Below, in pieces: positions 14,408 to 14,953 of a stretch of DNA of 14,953 bases. Made by a program: the position numbers and the translations under genes. The notes under the pieces are model-generated. The model was not told the DNA's origin, did not search any database, and saw only the letters and a list, made by a program, of their open reading frames with translations. The stretch comes from Spirochaetaceae bacterium (GTDB taxonomy: Bacteria; Spirochaetota; Spirochaetia; Treponematales; Breznakiellaceae): assembly GCA_031255315.1 (NCBI GenBank), contig JAIRSS010000064.1, positions 1 to 14,953 of the forward strand. Reading direction: 5' to 3'. The stretch's first letter is position 1. Each line of letters starts with the position of its first letter.

Positions 14408-14514
14408 TTTATCCCGCAAAGATTCGCGGCAGTACCAAAAACCAACCGCCCCGGCGGGTCCGCGGCTGCCGGGACGGTCAAAGAGCAAGAACCCGCGCAC
14501 CAACCCTTCTTTAA
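14408..14514. other. Spacer between yqeC and repeat copy B, no recognised feature
   Basis: This 107-bp GC-rich stretch contains only weak short inverted repeats (for example CCGC with GCGG around an eight-base loop) and no T-run or Shine-Dalgarno site. I see no gene. With copy B it makes up the 329-bp gap between yqeC and the convergent permease gene. Confidence 0.5.
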
Positions 14515-14735
14515 CGTGAGTTCGACGGGAAGAAAACGCATGTTCACTATTCCGTCATGCGGGCGTACGGCAAATGGCCGGGCGAAGCAATCCCTGTGAA
14601 GCATCGTTCGTCTGGATTGCGCCGCCCAGCGGCCTACTGACCCGGGCTGCGCTGGGGCATAGGGTACCGCTGTACGCCTGATCCTTCGCGGCGTCCAGAC
14701 CAGATGGCGCGCTCTGTTCCCGTCGAACTCTTACG
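14515..14735. repeat. Dispersed repeat copy B with nested inverted repeats (221 bp)
   Basis: The left end CGTGAGTTCGACGGGAA (14515-14531) pairs with TTCCCGTCGAACTCTTACG (14717-14735): 14 contiguous complementary bases plus CGT after a two-base insertion. Inside are GTCTGGA (14610-14616) with TCCAGAC (14694-14700), and CCCAGCG (14625-14631) with CGCTGGG (14650-14656), so the element folds hierarchically. Its left half aligns with copy A; about 80 bp in the right half are extra. The CGTCAT...CGAAGCAATCC part recalls, from memory, palindromic repeats scattered in many bacterial genomes. No protein is encoded. It ends one base before the stop codon of the permease gene. Confidence 0.75.
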
Positions 14736-14736
14736 T

Positions 14737-14953
14737 TTATTTAAACAAGAACCGCAGCAGAAAGACGGCGAACAGCACCCAGGTTACCGGGGTAATATCG
14801 TTGAATTTCCTGGTTGCCACTTTAAGAATTACAAAGGAAAGTACGCCGTACACAATACCTTCGGCAATGCTGTAGGCGAAGGGCATCATCACAATGGACA
14901 GGAAGGCGGGAATGCCTTCGGTAGGATCGGTAAAGTCAATGGACGTTACGGGC
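14737..14953 (-). CDS. Purine permease (AzgA-type NCS2 family), C-terminal fragment
   Basis: The last 71 residues are present; the gene continues past the right edge of the window. The sequence DFTDPTEGIPAFLSIVMMPF followed by AYSIAEGIVYGVLSFVILK is the characteristic C-terminal end of the AzgA/PbuG/GhxQ group of inner-membrane guanine-hypoxanthine permeases, with hydrophobic transmembrane segments and a final TWVLFAVFLLRFLFK. It stands convergent to yqeC. In E. coli the AzgA-type permease GhxQ lies in the same region as yqeC and the selenium-dependent purine hydroxylase genes, so the neighbourhood is meaningful. Adenine or xanthine specificity cannot be excluded from the fragment. The stop codon (14737-14739) is adjacent to repeat copy B, which would form the structured 3' end of the transcript. 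Confidence 0.88.
   Translation of the reverse strand, partial: PVTSIDFTDPTEGIPAFLSIVMMPFAYSIAEGIVYGVLSFVILKVATRKFNDITPVTWVLFAVFLLRFLFK

Overview
The window looks like chromosome from a spirochaete, most likely a GC-rich Treponema-type organism of the kind found in termite guts. The strongest clue is a 286-residue FlaB-type core flagellin of the periplasmic flagella. A GH67 alpha-glucuronidase for glucuronoxylan and an orphan-type selenium gene set fit that lifestyle. Genus-level placement is inference from gene content; no rRNA is present. I see no tRNA, CRISPR array, phage module or intact insertion sequence.

Layout. 1-234: 3' end of a UvrD/Rep-type helicase gene (+). 440-1057: iron-sulfur flavoprotein-like NAD(P)H oxidoreductase (-), with its likely terminator at 259-282. 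1270-4692: two-gene operon (+) of a DEAD-box RNA helicase and an ABC-F protein, with the ABC-F ribosome-binding site inside the end of the helicase gene. 4795-6804: cytoplasmic GH67 alpha-glucuronidase aguA (-). 6805-7332: gene-free stretch holding a dispersed repeat with inverted ends (copy A), a degraded transposase remnant and the promoter of the next gene. 7333-10263: lipoprotein M16 zinc protease (+). 10264-10389: hairpin-rich convergent spacer containing the flaB terminator. 10390-11250: flaB (-), with a roughly 250-nt leader, a sigma-28-like promoter and two leader hairpins. 11652-14407: selD, yedF, a DUF3343 gene and yqeC (+). 14515-14735: second, longer copy of the repeat (copy B). 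14737-14953: C-terminal end of an AzgA-type purine permease (-).

How the genes work together. SelD makes selenophosphate. YedF, DUF3343 and YqeC are the accessory proteins known to co-occur with selenium-dependent molybdenum hydroxylases such as xanthine dehydrogenase or purine hydroxylase. A purine permease next door fits a purine-using selenium/molybdenum pathway whose hydroxylase would lie outside the window. The helicase/ABC-F pair suggests an RNA or ribosome remodelling unit. AguA would release (4-O-methyl)glucuronic acid from imported xylo-oligosaccharides.

The main points of interest are: (1) the DUF3343 protein as an unassigned selenium factor; (2) near-consensus sigma-70 promoters whose predicted start coincides with the ATG of selD and the M16 gene, implying leaderless mRNAs; (3) the two-copy repeat with inverted ends; (4) the long structured flaB leader and 3' region; (5) an ABC-F protein whose degenerate ATP motifs all fall in one of its two composite sites.
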